From Burkholderiaceae bacterium (GTDB lineage: Bacteria > Pseudomonadota > Gammaproteobacteria > Burkholderiales > Burkholderiaceae_D), in NCBI GenBank assembly GCA_018261755.1, contig JAGTRJ010000018.1:1-64000 (forward strand): a DNA stretch of 64,000 nt. Direction: 5' to 3'. The translations under genes and the position numbers were made by a program. Position 1 is the first letter of the stretch. Every line of letters begins with the position of its first letter. This document shows, piece after piece, positions 28,094-36,528 of the stretch. The notes beneath the pieces are model-generated. The model searched no databases. It was not told the origin of the DNA and saw only the letters and a list, made by a program, of their open reading frames with translations.

Positions 28094-30472
28094 TCAGGTG
28101 AGGTAATCGACCGTAATGTTGCTGGTGGTGGAGCCGACGATGTCTACCGCGTTGTGGCTGGTGAAGGCGTCGCTGCCCAGTGTTACCGTGAGATTGGCGA
28201 TGCTGTCGGCAAGGATGTGCGAGCTGGCCGTGCCCAGCAGCGAAACCGTGGCGGTGGTGGCGCCGGTTTTGGTGACCAGCGCGGTCAGCCCGGTCGGCAC
28301 GTTCGAGACCACCGCGCCTGCCAGCGGCGCGGAAATGGCGCCGGTGAAGGTGTCGCCTGCGAGCGTAATGGTCAGGGTGTTGCCGATGGTGCCATTGTTG
28401 GCCGCCGCTTCGGTGAAGCCGAGGCTGCTGTAGCTGAGCGTGGCCGGATCGGCAAAATCGATGGCGAGGCCGGATTTGACCGTGTTGGCCACGCCAGAGG
28501 CATTGCCGCTGGCGAAGGCGCTGTTGCCGATGGCGATGGTGAGGTTGGCCACGTCATTCGGGTTCGCATGGCTGGTGGCATTGCCGGTGAGCGTGAGCAC
28601 GGCGGTGGTGTCGCTGGTTTTGGTGATGACTGCGGTCAATCCGGCCGGGAGGTTGCCGGTGATGATGTCTGTCAGCGCATCGCCGACGGCGCCGGTGAAT
28701 TTGTCGCCGACGAGCGTGAGCAGGATGCCGTTCGCAATCGAGCCGTTGTTGGCGAGCGCTTCGGTGAAGGTCGTGCCGCTGTAGGTGAGCGTGGACGGAT
28801 CGGAGAAGTCGATTTTCAGATCGGATTTGGTGGCGCCGGTAACGCTGGCGGCATTGCCGCTGGTGAAGGCGGCGTTGCCCAGCGTGAGCGTGAGGTTGCT
28901 GACGTCGTTGCTGTTGGCGTGCGCCGTGGCTTTGCCGCTGAGGGTGATGGTGGCGGTGGTGTCGCTGGTTTTGGTGACCACGGCCGTCAATCCGGCCGGC
29001 ACGTTGGCGATGGTGGCGCCGGCCAGGGCCGCGCCATCGCTGCCGGTGAAGGTGTCGCCGCTGAGGGTGAGCGTGGTGACAGTGCTGATCGAGCCGTCAT
29101 TGTTGACCGATTCGGAGAAGGTGGTGCTGCTGTAGGCTATCGATGCCGGGTCGGCAAAATCAAGCGCCAGATCGGAGGTGGTCGCGCCGGTGATGGCTGC
29201 CGCCTTGCCGCCGGTGAAGGCTGCATCGGCAAACGTTACCGTAAGGTTGGCGATGTCGTTCGCATTCGCGTGCGCCGCCGCCTTGCCGGTGAGCGCGAGC
29301 GTGGCGGTGGTGTCGCTGGTTTTGGTGATCACCGCCGTCAGGCCTTTGGGCAGGTTGGTGACCTTGGCGCTGGTGAGCGCGGCGCCGGTCGTGCCCTTGA
29401 AGGTGTCGCCGGTGAGCGTGATCGTGGCGACCGTGCTGATCGAGCCGTCGTTCGCAGTGGATTCGAGCAGCACCTTGTCGCTGTAGGTGATGCCCTTGAT
29501 GGGCGTGATGTTGGTGACCGCCGTGGCGGCCAGCGTGGCGGCATCCAGCCCGGTGCTGTCCTGGATGGCGTTGATGTCGTTGGCCGTGGTTGGGTCGGTG
29601 TAGGCGACGGTGACGGTGCTGGCCGAAGTGACGGCCGTGGTCAGCGTGAGCGTGACGGTCTTGGCGGTGGCATCGACCACGACCGTTTTGACCGCGTTGG
29701 CCGTGTCGCCGACCTTGACGCTGAAGGTAGTGGCGGCCGGCAGCTTGGTCGCATCGAGCTTGCCGGTGGTGTCGTAGGTCATGACCAGCGTGGCGCCATC
29801 GACGGTGGCGGATTTGAATACCGGCTGCAATGTGGTTCCGCCGGTCGGGCCAGTGTCCGGCAGCGTGGTGCTGACGATGCTGGTGTCGGTCAGCAAGCCA
29901 TCCTTGATGTATGCGCTGAAGGTGTCTGGCACGCCGCTGGCAACGTCGGTGGTGTGTACATACGCGCTGAGTTTGTTGAGCGCATTGGTGATGGTGGCCG
30001 GGTCGGAGGTGACGCTGTTGATCAGCGTGCGCGCGACCGCCGCCGCCGCGGTGCCGCTGTAATCGAGATTGCCTTCATGCACGGCGGTGGTGAAGCGGTT
30101 GGCGATGTCGAGCCGGGTTTCAACGAACAGCGCATCGTTGCCGCTGGTGGCGCCGTTGAGGATGTCGAGCGCGAGATTGCCGAGCGTGCTGGTCTTGCTG
30201 TCGATCAGTTGCTTGTAGAACGCCAGCCCGGCGGTATCCGGCGCGCGGCCGAGCACGTTCTTGTAGATGGCGGTGATGCGCGCTTCGGTTGTGCTGCTGC
30301 TGCCATAGAGCGCGCTTGATTCGGCCGAGTTGGCGAACATGTCGATGATGCCCTTGAGGCTGCCGCCGGTTTCGGCCAGCTTGCCGGCCCAGTAGATTAG
30401 GCCAACCGGATCGGCTGGCCGACCGTAGTAGGCGATGTAGAGTTTTTCGACCTGAATTTCGTATGGCGTCAT
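28094..30472 (-). CDS. Secreted DUF4214/SwmB protein with four long repeats
   Basis: A 792-residue protein starting MTPYEIQVEKLYIAYYGRPA. DUF4214 modules occupy the first about 190 residues (YGRPADPVGLIYWAGKLA; VLGRAPDTAGLAFYKQL). A SwmB-type repeat follows at about 225-330 (VDGATLVMTYDTTGKLDA). Four tandem units of about 114 residues then make up the remainder. Each has NDGSI or NNGTI, an L-T-L-x-GDxF(T/K)G motif, GLTAV(I/V)TKTSDTTA and a (V/I)(A/S)NLT(V/L) strand. No signal peptide is present, consistent with type I secretion. The ATG at 30472 is preferred to a GTG at 30508. Repeat copy B lies upstream. Confidence 0.85.
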   Translation of the reverse strand: MTPYEIQVEKLYIAYYGRPADPVGLIYWAGKLAETGGSLKGIIDMFANSAESSALYGSSSTTEARITAIYKNVLGRAPDTAGLAFYKQLIDSKTSTLGNLALDILNGATSGNDALFVETRLDIANRFTTAVHEGNLDYSGTAAAAVARTLINSVTSDPATITNALNKLSAYVHTTDVASGVPDTFSAYIKDGLLTDTSIVSTTLPDTGPTGGTTLQPVFKSATVDGATLVMTYDTTGKLDATKLPAATTFSVKVGDTANAVKTVVVDATAKTVTLTLTTAVTSASTVTVAYTDPTTANDINAIQDSTGLDAATLAATAVTNITPIKGITYSDKVLLESTANDGSISTVATITLTGDTFKGTTGAALTSAKVTNLPKGLTAVITKTSDTTATLALTGKAAAHANANDIANLTVTFADAAFTGGKAAAITGATTSDLALDFADPASIAYSSTTFSESVNNDGSISTVTTLTLSGDTFTGSDGAALAGATIANVPAGLTAVVTKTSDTTATITLSGKATAHANSNDVSNLTLTLGNAAFTSGNAASVTGATKSDLKIDFSDPSTLTYSGTTFTEALANNGSIANGILLTLVGDKFTGAVGDALTDIITGNLPAGLTAVITKTSDTTAVLTLTGNATSHANPNDVANLTIAIGNSAFASGNASGVANTVKSGLAIDFADPATLSYSSLGFTEAAANNGTIGNTLTITLAGDTFTGAISAPLAGAVVSNVPTGLTALVTKTGATTATVSLLGTASSHILADSIANLTVTLGSDAFTSHNAVDIVGSTTSNITVDYLT

Positions 30473-30926
30473 GGCTAGTGCGCGGTTGTTTATTGGGGAT
30501 TGCGGCACAGCTTACCCGATTTGGCCATTTCCTTTGCGGCGGAAAACCGGGAAGAAACCTGCTCATTTCAAACGGGATGGCTGCGCTGGCAGACTGTCGC
30601 TAGCGGCAACGTCGCAAGCGGATAAAAACCAGCGATAACCTGGCTGCGTGTACTACAGCCAGAATGTAGGCAAGATAAGCACCTTCAAACGGGCAATTAA
30701 GCTACTGTAATTCACCAAGATCCCGCCATAATGCGGGGGTATATAGCCAAAATGCATCACTGGGCCACATTTTTGCTGGTTGTTTTTAAATACTGCGCCC
30801 AGTATATTTTTTGGCCTTACTGACTCAAAATCGGATTCCGGTCAGTTATTTGGGCTGTCGCCGGCATGGCGCAGGTTGGGGGGGCTGTGCCAGCGGTTCA
30901 GCGCGGGATGTGCGCGCCGCATCGAA
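30473..30926. other. Intergenic region upstream of the second DUF4214 gene
   Basis: A 454-nt interval between two minus-strand genes. Its right part is the full repeat copy B. The left about 250 nt hold short direct and inverted GC-rich words but no clear promoter, terminator or gene. No TGTGA-N6-TCACA site is visible here, unlike the other secreted-protein gene. Confidence 0.55.
30736..30859 (+). repeat. Dispersed structured intergenic repeat, full copy (copy B)
   Basis: A 124-nt copy running from GGGGTATATAGCCAAAAT to GTCAGTTATTTGGGCTGTC. AGCCAAAAT at the left pairs with ATTTGGGCT at the right (8 of 9 positions). Internal hairpins are ATACT-GCGCCC-AGTAT followed by a T6 run, and CTGAC...GTCAG near the 3' end. 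Confidence 0.85.
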
Positions 30927-32195
30927 TCAGAAGTTCCACAGGTAGCCCACGGACAGGTTCTGGCTCTTAATGGCGAACAGGTCGATCGGGTCGGAAATCT
31001 GCTGCGCGGTGAATTGCACGAAGATGTGTTCGCGCCGGGTGCGGTTGTATTGGTAGCGCGCAACGAACTGGTGTGTGATCGGCTTGCGGATGACCTCGCC
31101 GAAGAACACGGTGTTGTAGGGGCGGTCATCGTCTAGCTGCTGCCGTTGCGCATAGACCGACCATTGATGCTCCGGGCCGTGGTGCTGATCGTAGCCGAGC
31201 GCGACGACATAGCCCTTGCGGTTGCCGCCCGGACGGTTGTCGTTATGCGGCCGGTCGAATACCGGTCCGCCCTGCAGCACCAGATTGCCGCCCGGCACCA
31301 GCATCACTTGTCCTTTGAGCCGCAGCTCTACCCGGCTGGCGTTGTACAGCGGGCTGTCCGGGTACCGTTGCGATGACAGCAGCGCATCCATGCCCCAGCG
31401 GAACGGTTTGCCGCCCAGATCCGGCCCCTTTTGCCAGATGCCGGTTTGCAGGTTGGTGCTGGTTTCGAAGGTGCGCGAACCCATCACCAAATGCGAATAG
31501 TAGACTTGCATGTCCCATTCGCCTTGTTGCAGGCGCCGCTTGTAGCCGAGGCCGCCAACGATCTGCGCGGTGCTGAAGTCCGGGTTGTGCGCATATCGCT
31601 TGAGCTGCGCCAGACCGAGCATCTGCAAGCCGTCGATGCCATCGAGGTCGAGCTTGCGGCTGGCGGCGAGATCCATGCCGAGATACTGGTCGGAATGGGC
31701 GAGATTGCTTGGCAGCAGCTTCAGTTCGGTTAGCGGCGCGGTCGGCGCCAGCCGGATGGTCGAGGTGTCCGGACCCGAATTGACGTTGGTGGTATGGCCG
31801 GCATAGGTGCTGACGCTGAACGAGATCGGCGGCGGGCGCGGATTGCAGCGCCCCTGCCGGTAGTAGCTGATCAACTGACGGATCGGGTGCGGCGGCGCAA
31901 AGCGGTTTTCTATTAGCTGGAACAGCCGCTCGGCGTCTTCGTTCTGGCCGTTCTGGCAGTAGAGCAGCGCAACGTCGAGCCATGCGCCTGCATGCGCCGG
32001 TGGCGTTTGCTCCAGTTGTCCGAGCAGTTGCTGCGCGCGGTTGCGGTTGCCGCTGTGGATTTCGTAGGCGGCATTGTTGTATAGCGTGTTGTAGCTGGCT
32101 TCCTGTTCAGGCCCCTTTTGCGCCTGCGCCAGCATGGCTGTTAGGCAGGCAAGGCAGCATACCAGCTGGCGCAGGCGTGCAAGCGGTTTGCTCAT
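30927..32195 (-). CDS. TPR plus outer-membrane beta-barrel protein (Slam/DUF560-like)
   Basis: A 422-residue protein. After a signal peptide (LVCCLACLTAMLAQAQ) come TPR-like helices at about 30-125 (YNNAAYEIHSGNRNRAQQLL; LLYCQNGQNEDAERLFQLIE). An about 290-residue part with alternating aromatic beta strands follows (SVSTYAGHTTNVNSG onward), ending NLSVGYLWNF with the C-terminal Phe of outer-membrane barrels. The arrangement resembles Slam-type surface lipoprotein translocation barrels, but a plain porin or assembly factor is possible. It is downstream of the cyclase gene on the same strand and may form a unit with FecR and the cyclase. Confidence 0.65.
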   Translation of the reverse strand: MSKPLARLRQLVCCLACLTAMLAQAQKGPEQEASYNTLYNNAAYEIHSGNRNRAQQLLGQLEQTPPAHAGAWLDVALLYCQNGQNEDAERLFQLIENRFAPPHPIRQLISYYRQGRCNPRPPPISFSVSTYAGHTTNVNSGPDTSTIRLAPTAPLTELKLLPSNLAHSDQYLGMDLAASRKLDLDGIDGLQMLGLAQLKRYAHNPDFSTAQIVGGLGYKRRLQQGEWDMQVYYSHLVMGSRTFETSTNLQTGIWQKGPDLGGKPFRWGMDALLSSQRYPDSPLYNASRVELRLKGQVMLVPGGNLVLQGGPVFDRPHNDNRPGGNRKGYVVALGYDQHHGPEHQWSVYAQRQQLDDDRPYNTVFFGEVIRKPITHQFVARYQYNRTRREHIFVQFTAQQISDPIDLFAIKSQNLSVGYLWNF

Positions 32196-32313
32196 GGCTG
32201 GAGTGGTCGGCAACACTTGGTTTTTTCGCGGTGGACGCCAGGCATGTTTCAGTCGTGCGCGGCGGGTTTTGGCATAGCCCCGGAGTATAGCCGGAAATAT
32301 GCGGCGGGCGCGG

Positions 32314-34188
32314 TCATTTTTGTGCCAGGGTGTAAATCGTTTCGCTGCTGCTGCGCCCGCGCAGTGTGGCTGTGGTGAGCGCGATCAAATTGTGCCGCTT
32401 GGCCAGCTTGGCAGTCGTTTCGCCGATCAGCAGTTCCTGCCCGATCTGCTTGGCGTATTCCTGCAGCCGCGACGCGATGTTGACCGTGTCGCCGATGGCC
32501 GTGTATGCGCGCCGCAGCGGTGTGCCGAGTTCGCCCACTACCGCTTCGCCGCTGTTGACGCCGATGCGGATGTGGATCGGCGCAAGCGCCGGATAATCCT
32601 TTCGCAGTTGCGCGTTCAGGCTGCCGATGCCGGCCAGCATCGCCGCCGCGCAGTCGAGCGCGAGGTCGGCATGGCCGTCCTGCGTCAGCGGCGCGCCCCA
32701 GAACGCCATCAGTGCATCGCCCATGTATTTGTCCAGCGTGCCATCGGACTGATGCACCTTGTCGGTCAGGTTGCCAAGCACGCGCTGCGTGATGTCGGCC
32801 AGTTGTTCTGGCGGCATTTCTTCCGCCATCGTGGTGTAGCCTTCGATATCGACGAACAGCACGGTGAGCATTTTGCGCGCGGCTGTCAGCGGGTCGATTT
32901 CGCCGCGCTGTTTCACCAGTTGATCGACCATGCTCGGCGGCAGGTACTTGCGGAAGCGGTTGATGAAGCGCTGGCTTTCCGCCTGCGCGATGGCCCATTC
33001 GAGTGGCGCATGGATGAACAGGAAAACGGCGTAGGCGACGAACGGCAGCATCAGTGGCGCTTCGTGCTGCCCCTGGATGATGCGATCAGCGATGGCGAGC
33101 CAGAGTGCTGCCAGCAGGCCGAGGACGCCTAGCGCGACCGAGGCGCGAGTGCGCGAGAACAGCAGCGCGAGGACGGCGATGCTGGCTAGCGCCCAGCCCC
33201 AGGCCAGCGGCGTGACATCGTAGCGTTGATGCGGCTGCGCGGCTTCATCCAGCATTGCGCTGAGGATTTCGGCGTGGACGACCACGCCGGGCAGCCACGG
33301 GTGTATCGGGGTCGAAACGCGGTCGCCGAGGCCGAGCGCAGACGAGCCGACCAGCACATAGCGGCCTTCGATATCGGACACGGGCACGTTTTCCGCCAGG
33401 ATGTCGCGCGCGGAAATGACGGTGAAGCCGTGCAGCCCGACCTTGAATGGCACGCGCATGAAGCCGTCCGGCTGGGTCATGGCGGCGGCGGTCTGGAAGA
33501 TGCCGGGCGGTTCGGGGTTGTTTCCGCTGGCGCATTCGAGCATCGCGATCGCCAGCATCGGGTAGGCCGCTTCGCCGTAGGCAATCAGCGGCGCAATTCG
33601 CCTGACCTGGCCGTCGGGATCGGGTTTGGGCGTGATGTGGCCAACGCAGCCGGCCTGCGCCAGCAGCGGATGGTTGCCGATGTAGCCATCGGCGCGGGGC
33701 AGGGCGCTGGTGGCGGACATGCCGTTGGTCGTGGCGCGGCCGAGCTCACCCGCGCGCGGCGGCGACTGGCCGTTGGAGAAGTCGAATGCTTGCGCGAACA
33801 CCAGCGGATGGTGGCGGGCAACTTCGGCTAGCGCGATGTCGCCAGGCGCATCGGCCGGTTCGGGGAAAACGATGTCGAGGCCGACCGCCCGGGCCTGATA
33901 TTTTTGCAGCAGGTTTTGCGATAGTTTGGCCGTGAACTGGCGCGGCCACGGCCAGGTGCCGACCGCATCGATGCTGGCTTCGTCGATATCGACGATGACG
34001 ATTCGCTGTTCGCGCGTATCGCTACGCAGATGGAGATTGTTGTTCCAGTCCCGCGTCAGCAGTTCCGCCTGCTGATACCAGGATGGCTGCCATGCGTGCG
34101 TGCCGAACAGGATGACCAGCAGCGCGGCGGTCAGCGCAATCGCAAGGCGTAGTTGGTTGCGTCGGGTGTGCAGGCCTAGCGAGCCCAA
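32314..34188 (-). CDS. CHASE2-domain class III adenylate/guanylate cyclase
   Basis: A 624-residue membrane protein. One N-terminal helix (LRLAIALTAALLVILFG) leads into an extracytoplasmic CHASE2 sensor (about 45-315; DIDEASIDAVGTWPWPR, GLDIVFPEPADAPGD). Three closely spaced helices (about 325-405) follow, then a class III cyclase domain. Catalytic motifs: VLFVDIEGYT (first metal Asp), LDKYMGDALMAFWGAP (Lys and second Asp) and IGDTVNIASRLQ. The Lys favours ATP as substrate, by family knowledge. Its start overlaps the FecR gene by 13 nt. The nearby Crp-type regulator is the obvious receiver of its product. Confidence 0.9.
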   Translation of the reverse strand: MGSLGLHTRRNQLRLAIALTAALLVILFGTHAWQPSWYQQAELLTRDWNNNLHLRSDTREQRIVIVDIDEASIDAVGTWPWPRQFTAKLSQNLLQKYQARAVGLDIVFPEPADAPGDIALAEVARHHPLVFAQAFDFSNGQSPPRAGELGRATTNGMSATSALPRADGYIGNHPLLAQAGCVGHITPKPDPDGQVRRIAPLIAYGEAAYPMLAIAMLECASGNNPEPPGIFQTAAAMTQPDGFMRVPFKVGLHGFTVISARDILAENVPVSDIEGRYVLVGSSALGLGDRVSTPIHPWLPGVVVHAEILSAMLDEAAQPHQRYDVTPLAWGWALASIAVLALLFSRTRASVALGVLGLLAALWLAIADRIIQGQHEAPLMLPFVAYAVFLFIHAPLEWAIAQAESQRFINRFRKYLPPSMVDQLVKQRGEIDPLTAARKMLTVLFVDIEGYTTMAEEMPPEQLADITQRVLGNLTDKVHQSDGTLDKYMGDALMAFWGAPLTQDGHADLALDCAAAMLAGIGSLNAQLRKDYPALAPIHIRIGVNSGEAVVGELGTPLRRAYTAIGDTVNIASRLQEYAKQIGQELLIGETTAKLAKRHNLIALTTATLRGRSSSETIYTLAQK

Positions 34189-35516
34189 ATAGTCGCCCCC
34201 ACGGCGGTCTGATTGGTCGAGCCGATGCGGCTGGAGAACAGCAAGCCAGCCTGCTGCGCCTGCGAACCTGCCAGCGCGCCGGCAACATTGGCATTCGTGT
34301 TTACGCTGATGGTTTCACCGACCAGCTTGCCGCTGGCCATGACCGAACCATTCGCATACACATGGTGACTCAGGTCGCTGGTCTTGACGTCGAAGCTGGT
34401 CTTGAAGGTTTGCTGGCCGAAATCGAGCGTCAGCACCGAATTGGCAATCTGCGCTTGCGTTGCCTTGTGGGTGGTTTCATTGACGATGTAGGCGTCATAG
34501 CTTTTCAGCTGGAAATCATATACGCCGTTCTTGGGCATCACCATGTTGGCTTGCGGCTCGCGGATCATCGCGTAAGGCCCGATAATGGCTAGCTGATCGT
34601 GCGCTTTGGCTAGCAGGTCAGTGAGGGATGCACTGGCAGGCAAATTGGCAAAGGCTTGCCAGCGTCCCCAGAAAACTTGTTCCGGAACTGGCGTCGGCGT
34701 CGTTGTTTGCGATAGCGGATTCAGCACTTTCTGTACCACTGTGACTTCGGTCGATGACGTGCTGGCTGACAGCGAACCGGAAGCGACGTTTTTGCTGGCG
34801 CCTTCGGAGCGGCTGGTTTCGTCATTGAGCGGCGGAGCAATGCGATCCGGCAGCAGATGGCGCAGCTTGCGATCAAGCAGCGTGGGTTTTTGTTCGCCGC
34901 TGGTGATTTGCAGCATCGCGCCCGGATCGCCGGCCATCAGGTCGAGTGAACCTGCGCCTTTGCATGGGCCTGAACCGCTGGCCGTGCAGTGGCCCGAGAA
35001 AGCCGACATTACAATGCCGCCGCTGCGCACGCTGACGCGCGAGGTACTGGCGTCGGTAAAGACCGAGAAATCCGTGCCGCGGATGCCGATGGCGGCAACC
35101 GGCGTGTTCAGGCGGAACTTGTCACGCGCATTTTGCGCGCCCTGACCGGACACGCTGCGCATCACGCCTTTTTGCAGCACCAGCTTGATTTTCGATGCTG
35201 CCGGATTGGCCGCATCGTAGCGATAGGTTTCGATGTTCAGTCGCGAGTTCGGGCGCAGGCTGATGAAGCCCTGATCGACCGTTTTGATGTAAATGTAGCC
35301 GTCCGAGCCGGTTTCGAGCGTCGCGCCCTCAACGATGGCTTCACCAACGCGCACCGGGTGCGTTTTCTTGCCCAGTTGCGCCGTGGTCTTGCCGACGACG
35401 ACTGTGGCTTCACCGATTTTTGCGTTTGGCTCCTGGGCGCAAATGACAGGGGCGGCAAGCAGCAACAGCAGCATTGCCGCCAGGCTGCGCATCCATTGAA
35501 TTGGCGTTTTTGTCAT
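34176..35516 (-). CDS. Periplasmic FecR-domain protein
   Basis: A 446-residue protein with a signal peptide (LAAMLLLLLAAPVICAQ) and a FecR domain. The domain runs from GEATVVVGKTTAQLGKKTHP to VAAIGIRGTDFSVFTD and is followed by SVRSGGIVMSAF. The C-terminal half is beta-rich without a known motif. The start at 35516 has GGGAGC upstream; a longer frame to 35585 adds non-signal residues. This is the soluble or exported FecR type found next to CHASE2 cyclases, not the anti-sigma type, since no sigma-factor gene is present. It overlaps the cyclase gene by 13 nt. Confidence 0.85.
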   Translation of the reverse strand: MTKTPIQWMRSLAAMLLLLLAAPVICAQEPNAKIGEATVVVGKTTAQLGKKTHPVRVGEAIVEGATLETGSDGYIYIKTVDQGFISLRPNSRLNIETYRYDAANPAASKIKLVLQKGVMRSVSGQGAQNARDKFRLNTPVAAIGIRGTDFSVFTDASTSRVSVRSGGIVMSAFSGHCTASGSGPCKGAGSLDLMAGDPGAMLQITSGEQKPTLLDRKLRHLLPDRIAPPLNDETSRSEGASKNVASGSLSASTSSTEVTVVQKVLNPLSQTTTPTPVPEQVFWGRWQAFANLPASASLTDLLAKAHDQLAIIGPYAMIREPQANMVMPKNGVYDFQLKSYDAYIVNETTHKATQAQIANSVLTLDFGQQTFKTSFDVKTSDLSHHVYANGSVMASGKLVGETISVNTNANVAGALAGSQAQQAGLLFSSRIGSTNQTAVGATIWAR

Positions 35517-35820
35517 TTTATTGCTCCCATCGAGGTGTACCCGGGCCGGTGCGCGCATTGAATGATGCGCCGCGTTCGTGTACAAGCAACGCCAGCCTCT
35601 GACCCAGTTTCATTTTTCCACAAGAATACGGGAAAATCACCTAAAAAATGTGACGGGCATCACTTTTTTGTGCGAAACTCTGTGCAATAACATCATTTGC
35701 GCTGATTGCGGTGGCGTGGCCAGTGTGTGCCACGCATTTTACCGTGCATTTTACCGAATCGGCCGACGATGAGTTTTCGTGGCCATGTCGCATGGTTGAA
35801 CATCATTTTCTGAATACTTG
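35517..35820. other. Divergent promoter region between FecR and the Crp-like gene
   Basis: A 304-nt AT-rich region with one Crp-type site (35649-35664). Candidate -10 elements lie on both sides: AATAAC at 35686-35691 for the rightward gene and TATTCT (minus strand, 35628-35623) for the FecR-cyclase genes. No gene seen. Confidence 0.55.
35649..35664 (+). promoter_or_regulatory. Crp-type operator at the FecR/Crp divergent region
   Basis: TGTGACGGGCATCACT differs from a perfect palindrome at the last base only. Its centre is about 30 bp from AATAAC (35686-35691), so activation or autoregulation of the Crp-like gene is plausible. Confidence 0.65.
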
Positions 35821-36528
35821 ATGGTTTCTGTCGAACTTCTTCGCAAGCAAAAATTGTTGCAGGGGCTGGACGAGTCGATATTGATCGACTTGGGCAATTC
35901 GATGCGTTTCGAGCAGTTTCAGAAACGGGATTTCGTTTTTCACAAAGGCTCGACCGGCGATGCGCTGGTGATGCTGATGAGCGGCCGCCTGCAGATCATC
36001 GCGCTGTCGGAGGATAACCGTGAGGTCGGGCTGAGTTTTCTCGAGCCGGGCGATTATTGCGGTGAACTGTCGATTATCGATGGTCTGCCGCGCTCGGCGT
36101 CGGCGATTGCAACCACCGAATCGATGGTTGGTTTCATGCCGAAATCCAGGGCGCAGTGGCTGTTCCTGCACCATCCGCCGGCGGTCGAGCAGTTGCTGCA
36201 GAAACTGTCGCGTTCGATCCGGCAGGCATCGCAGATTCGTTCGGTGCTGGGCATGACCCGCTCGTACGCACGGATTTACGCGGTGCTGATGAATGCGGCG
36301 CAAAACCAGAATGGTGCGCTGACAACCATCGAGAACCTGCCGACCCAGCAGGCGATTGCCATCATGGCGAACGTGAGCCGGGAAACGGTTTCGCGCGCGA
36401 TTCAGGCGCTGATTGCCAATGGCATCGTGCAGAAGGATTTCAAGCGCCTGATCGTCCGGCAGCCGGCGTTGCTCGAAAAGCTGTCGAAAGGCGAAGTCGA
36501 AATTCAGATTTCGAGAAAGGCAGAGTAA
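35821..36528 (+). CDS. Crp/Fnr-family transcription regulator
   Basis: A 235-residue protein. Residues about 10-125 form a cyclic-nucleotide-binding domain with the phosphate-binding cassette GDYCGELSIIDGLPRSASAI, keeping the Gly-Glu-Leu and Arg-Ser that contact cAMP in E. coli Crp. There is no N-terminal Cys cluster, so it is not an FNR oxygen sensor. The C-terminal helix-turn-helix contains NVSRETVSRAIQAL. Its Arg-Glu...Arg pattern matches the residues with which E. coli Crp reads TGTGA, the motif of four sites in this window. The start is the ATG at 35821, after a TTG. The 3' end overlaps the convergent glycosyltransferase gene by 25 nt. Confidence 0.92.
   Translation: MVSVELLRKQKLLQGLDESILIDLGNSMRFEQFQKRDFVFHKGSTGDALVMLMSGRLQIIALSEDNREVGLSFLEPGDYCGELSIIDGLPRSASAIATTESMVGFMPKSRAQWLFLHHPPAVEQLLQKLSRSIRQASQIRSVLGMTRSYARIYAVLMNAAQNQNGALTTIENLPTQQAIAIMANVSRETVSRAIQALIANGIVQKDFKRLIVRQPALLEKLSKGEVEIQISRKAE

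Noticed and set aside
28058-30319. 753-codon plus-strand frame opposite the second DUF4214 gene
   Set aside because: Gly/Val/Arg-rich antisense shadow; it starts across the minus-strand terminator and has no motif.
17736-30859. Repeat copies A and B start exactly 13000 bp apart
   Set aside because: Nothing else in the interval is periodic and the other copies do not follow the spacing; treated as coincidence.
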